From Cannabis sativa (Eukaryota > Streptophyta > Magnoliopsida > Rosales > Cannabaceae): a stretch of DNA of 64,000 bases. Where the stretch lies: assembly GCF_029168945.1 (NCBI RefSeq), contig NC_083603.1, positions 15,562,001-15,626,000 of the forward strand, read 5' to 3'. The position numbers and the translations under genes were made by a program. The notes beneath the pieces are model-generated. The model searched no databases. It saw nothing but the letters and a program-made list of their open reading frames with translations, and was not told the DNA's origin. Shown here in pieces: positions 63,078 to 64,000 of this stretch; the first letter of the stretch is position 1, and the number at the start of each line of letters is the position of its first letter.

Positions 63078-63222
63078 ATCCTGACCCAAAGGGCAGGTCA
63101 AAAAGTATGCACAAAAATAAAAAGCATAAGTATAAAAATCCTGATCCAAAGGACAGGTCAAAAAAGAGAAATATGTGGCAAAAGAGATCACATATAAATA
63201 TCCTAGCCCACAGGGCAGGTCA
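63078..63222. terminator. Imperfect-palindrome repeats between converging units, Gypsy copy 2
   Basis: Three units: CCTGACCCAAAGGGCAGG, CCTGATCCAAAGGACAGG and CCTAGCCCACAGGGCAGG. They occupy the same place relative to pol and the antisense gene as 31775-31950 in copy 1. In the second unit the change on one arm (CCC to TCC) is matched by one on the other (GGG to GGA), which keeps pairing. Confidence 0.5.
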
Positions 63223-63396
63223 AATATATACAAGCGGCCCGGGGACAGGCCTTAAAAAATTGTCTCCCCTTCAAATAAAAAAAAAAGCTACCTAAATATA
63301 TTGTCCCAAGGTAGCAGCAACTATATATAAAAAGAAAAAAATAATAATAAGAGAAGTGGGTGGAATCCTAGTTGTACTGGGTTAATCTCAAGCGGC

Positions 63397-64000
63397 TCAG
63401 TCAATACGCGGAGGAAGGCGAGGTCCGATACGCGCCTCTACCATGGCATCAAGCTTCTTCTTCTTCTCCCGAAATTTGGCAATCATTTCCTCAGGTTTGG
63501 GGTAGAAAGTAAGCTTGATATTTTGGTCGTTGGTAGACCAAGCCATGAAGACTCCATCATCGAAGCGCTTAGGGCACCGGCCGCAGGAAACGGGAGAGAG
63601 AAGCTCGGCTCTTTTTGCCTTCTTGGAGGCTTGTTCCTTGAAGTCCCTGAGCTCTTTCAGCTCCGCGGCTAGGGCGGCCCTGGACTCTAAGTTTGCTTGG
63701 TGAGTTTCCTCTAAGGATCTCACCTTGGAAACCATCTCATCCAAGGCCTCCCTGGCCTCACGGAGCTCCCGCTTGGCCTTTGCAGCGGCCTCACTTTCCG
63801 CCCTCAGCTCCTCTTGATGCTAGGTCTCCAGCCTGTCCCTCCGCTGGGCCTCATCCCGGATCATGGCCTCCGCCTGGGCTTCCCTCCGCTTGGCCTCCTC
63901 CTCATTGGCCTTGGCAGCAGCCTCCCGGCGCTCAGCAGCTTCCTGGTAAAGCTGCCTCTCCGCAGTAAGATCCTGAAGGACCTTCTGACGTCGTTCATGT
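63397..64000 (-). pseudogene. Convergent gene of Gypsy copy 2, C-terminal coiled coil
   Basis: Minus-strand protein ending [10 protein letters not shown], homologous to the end of 28471-31612 ([10 protein letters not shown]). The preceding Glu/Ala/Lys-rich part is a coiled coil ([20 protein letters not shown]). A TAG stop near 63821-63823 interrupts it (CAT in copy 1 context). Continues past the window end. Confidence 0.7.

Larger units (their letters stand above)
56104..64000 (+). mobile_element. Ty3/Gypsy (Tat-type) element, copy 2, right end outside window
   Basis: 5' LTR 56104-56873, primer site, gag-pol 56936-62912, hairpin repeats, then the convergent gene on the minus strand running out of the window. 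Same family as copy 1 but opposite strand, with a diverged LTR. The left flank CTAAA may be half of the target duplication. Four nonsense changes in gag-pol fit C-to-T changes, so this copy is dead. Confidence 0.85.

Overview
This is nuclear DNA from a flowering plant, almost certainly a eudicot. It is AT-rich and repeat-dense, with two intron-bearing host genes with GT-AG introns among Ty1/Copia and Ty3/Gypsy LTR retrotransposons, a Helitron-like element, foldback elements and MITEs. No bacterial or organellar features were seen. A Rosales/Cannabaceae-like source is only an impression from the LTR families and is not demonstrated.

Layout. 1-8211: a decayed Copia-type element on the minus strand (left LTR cut by the window, 1.9-kb right LTR), inserted into the leader of another Copia element whose 491-bp LTR is 8366-8856. 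9549-16228: an intact 20-exon gene for a nuclear protein with two Tify-type DNA-binding domains, two PHD fingers and a GNAT acetyltransferase domain (IDM1-like; 937 codons when spliced). 17601-40257: an intact five-exon pectin methylesterase (431 codons when spliced). It spans 22.7 kb because intron 1 (4.1 kb) carries a Helitron-like element and intron 3 (17.1 kb) carries a foldback element, a Tourist-like MITE, a complete 12.3-kb Tat-type Gypsy element (26594-38910, minus strand, TSD GTATC) and a small poly(A)-tailed retroposon. 40984-64000: a stack of nested insertions. A decayed Gypsy element (plus) holds a foldback element, which itself holds an Emigrant-like MITE. The same Gypsy remnant is entered by a Copia LTR (46056), that Copia by a second Copia LTR (48315), that by a third Copia element (49358), and that by a second Tat-type Gypsy element (56104 to beyond the window end).

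How things work together. The two host genes are adjacent and on the same strand; from memory the same pair of families is adjacent in Arabidopsis (At2g36720/At2g36710), which suggests conserved microsynteny. The Tat-type Gypsy elements have gag-pol on one strand and, beyond it, a convergent gene on the other strand. In the copy inside the pectinesterase intron this convergent gene has its own TATA box and three canonical introns and lies in the same sense as the pectinesterase. Short imperfect-palindrome tandem repeats sit exactly between the two converging transcription units in both copies. All exon joins were deduced by reading frame and splice-site inspection only; no alignment or transcript was available.
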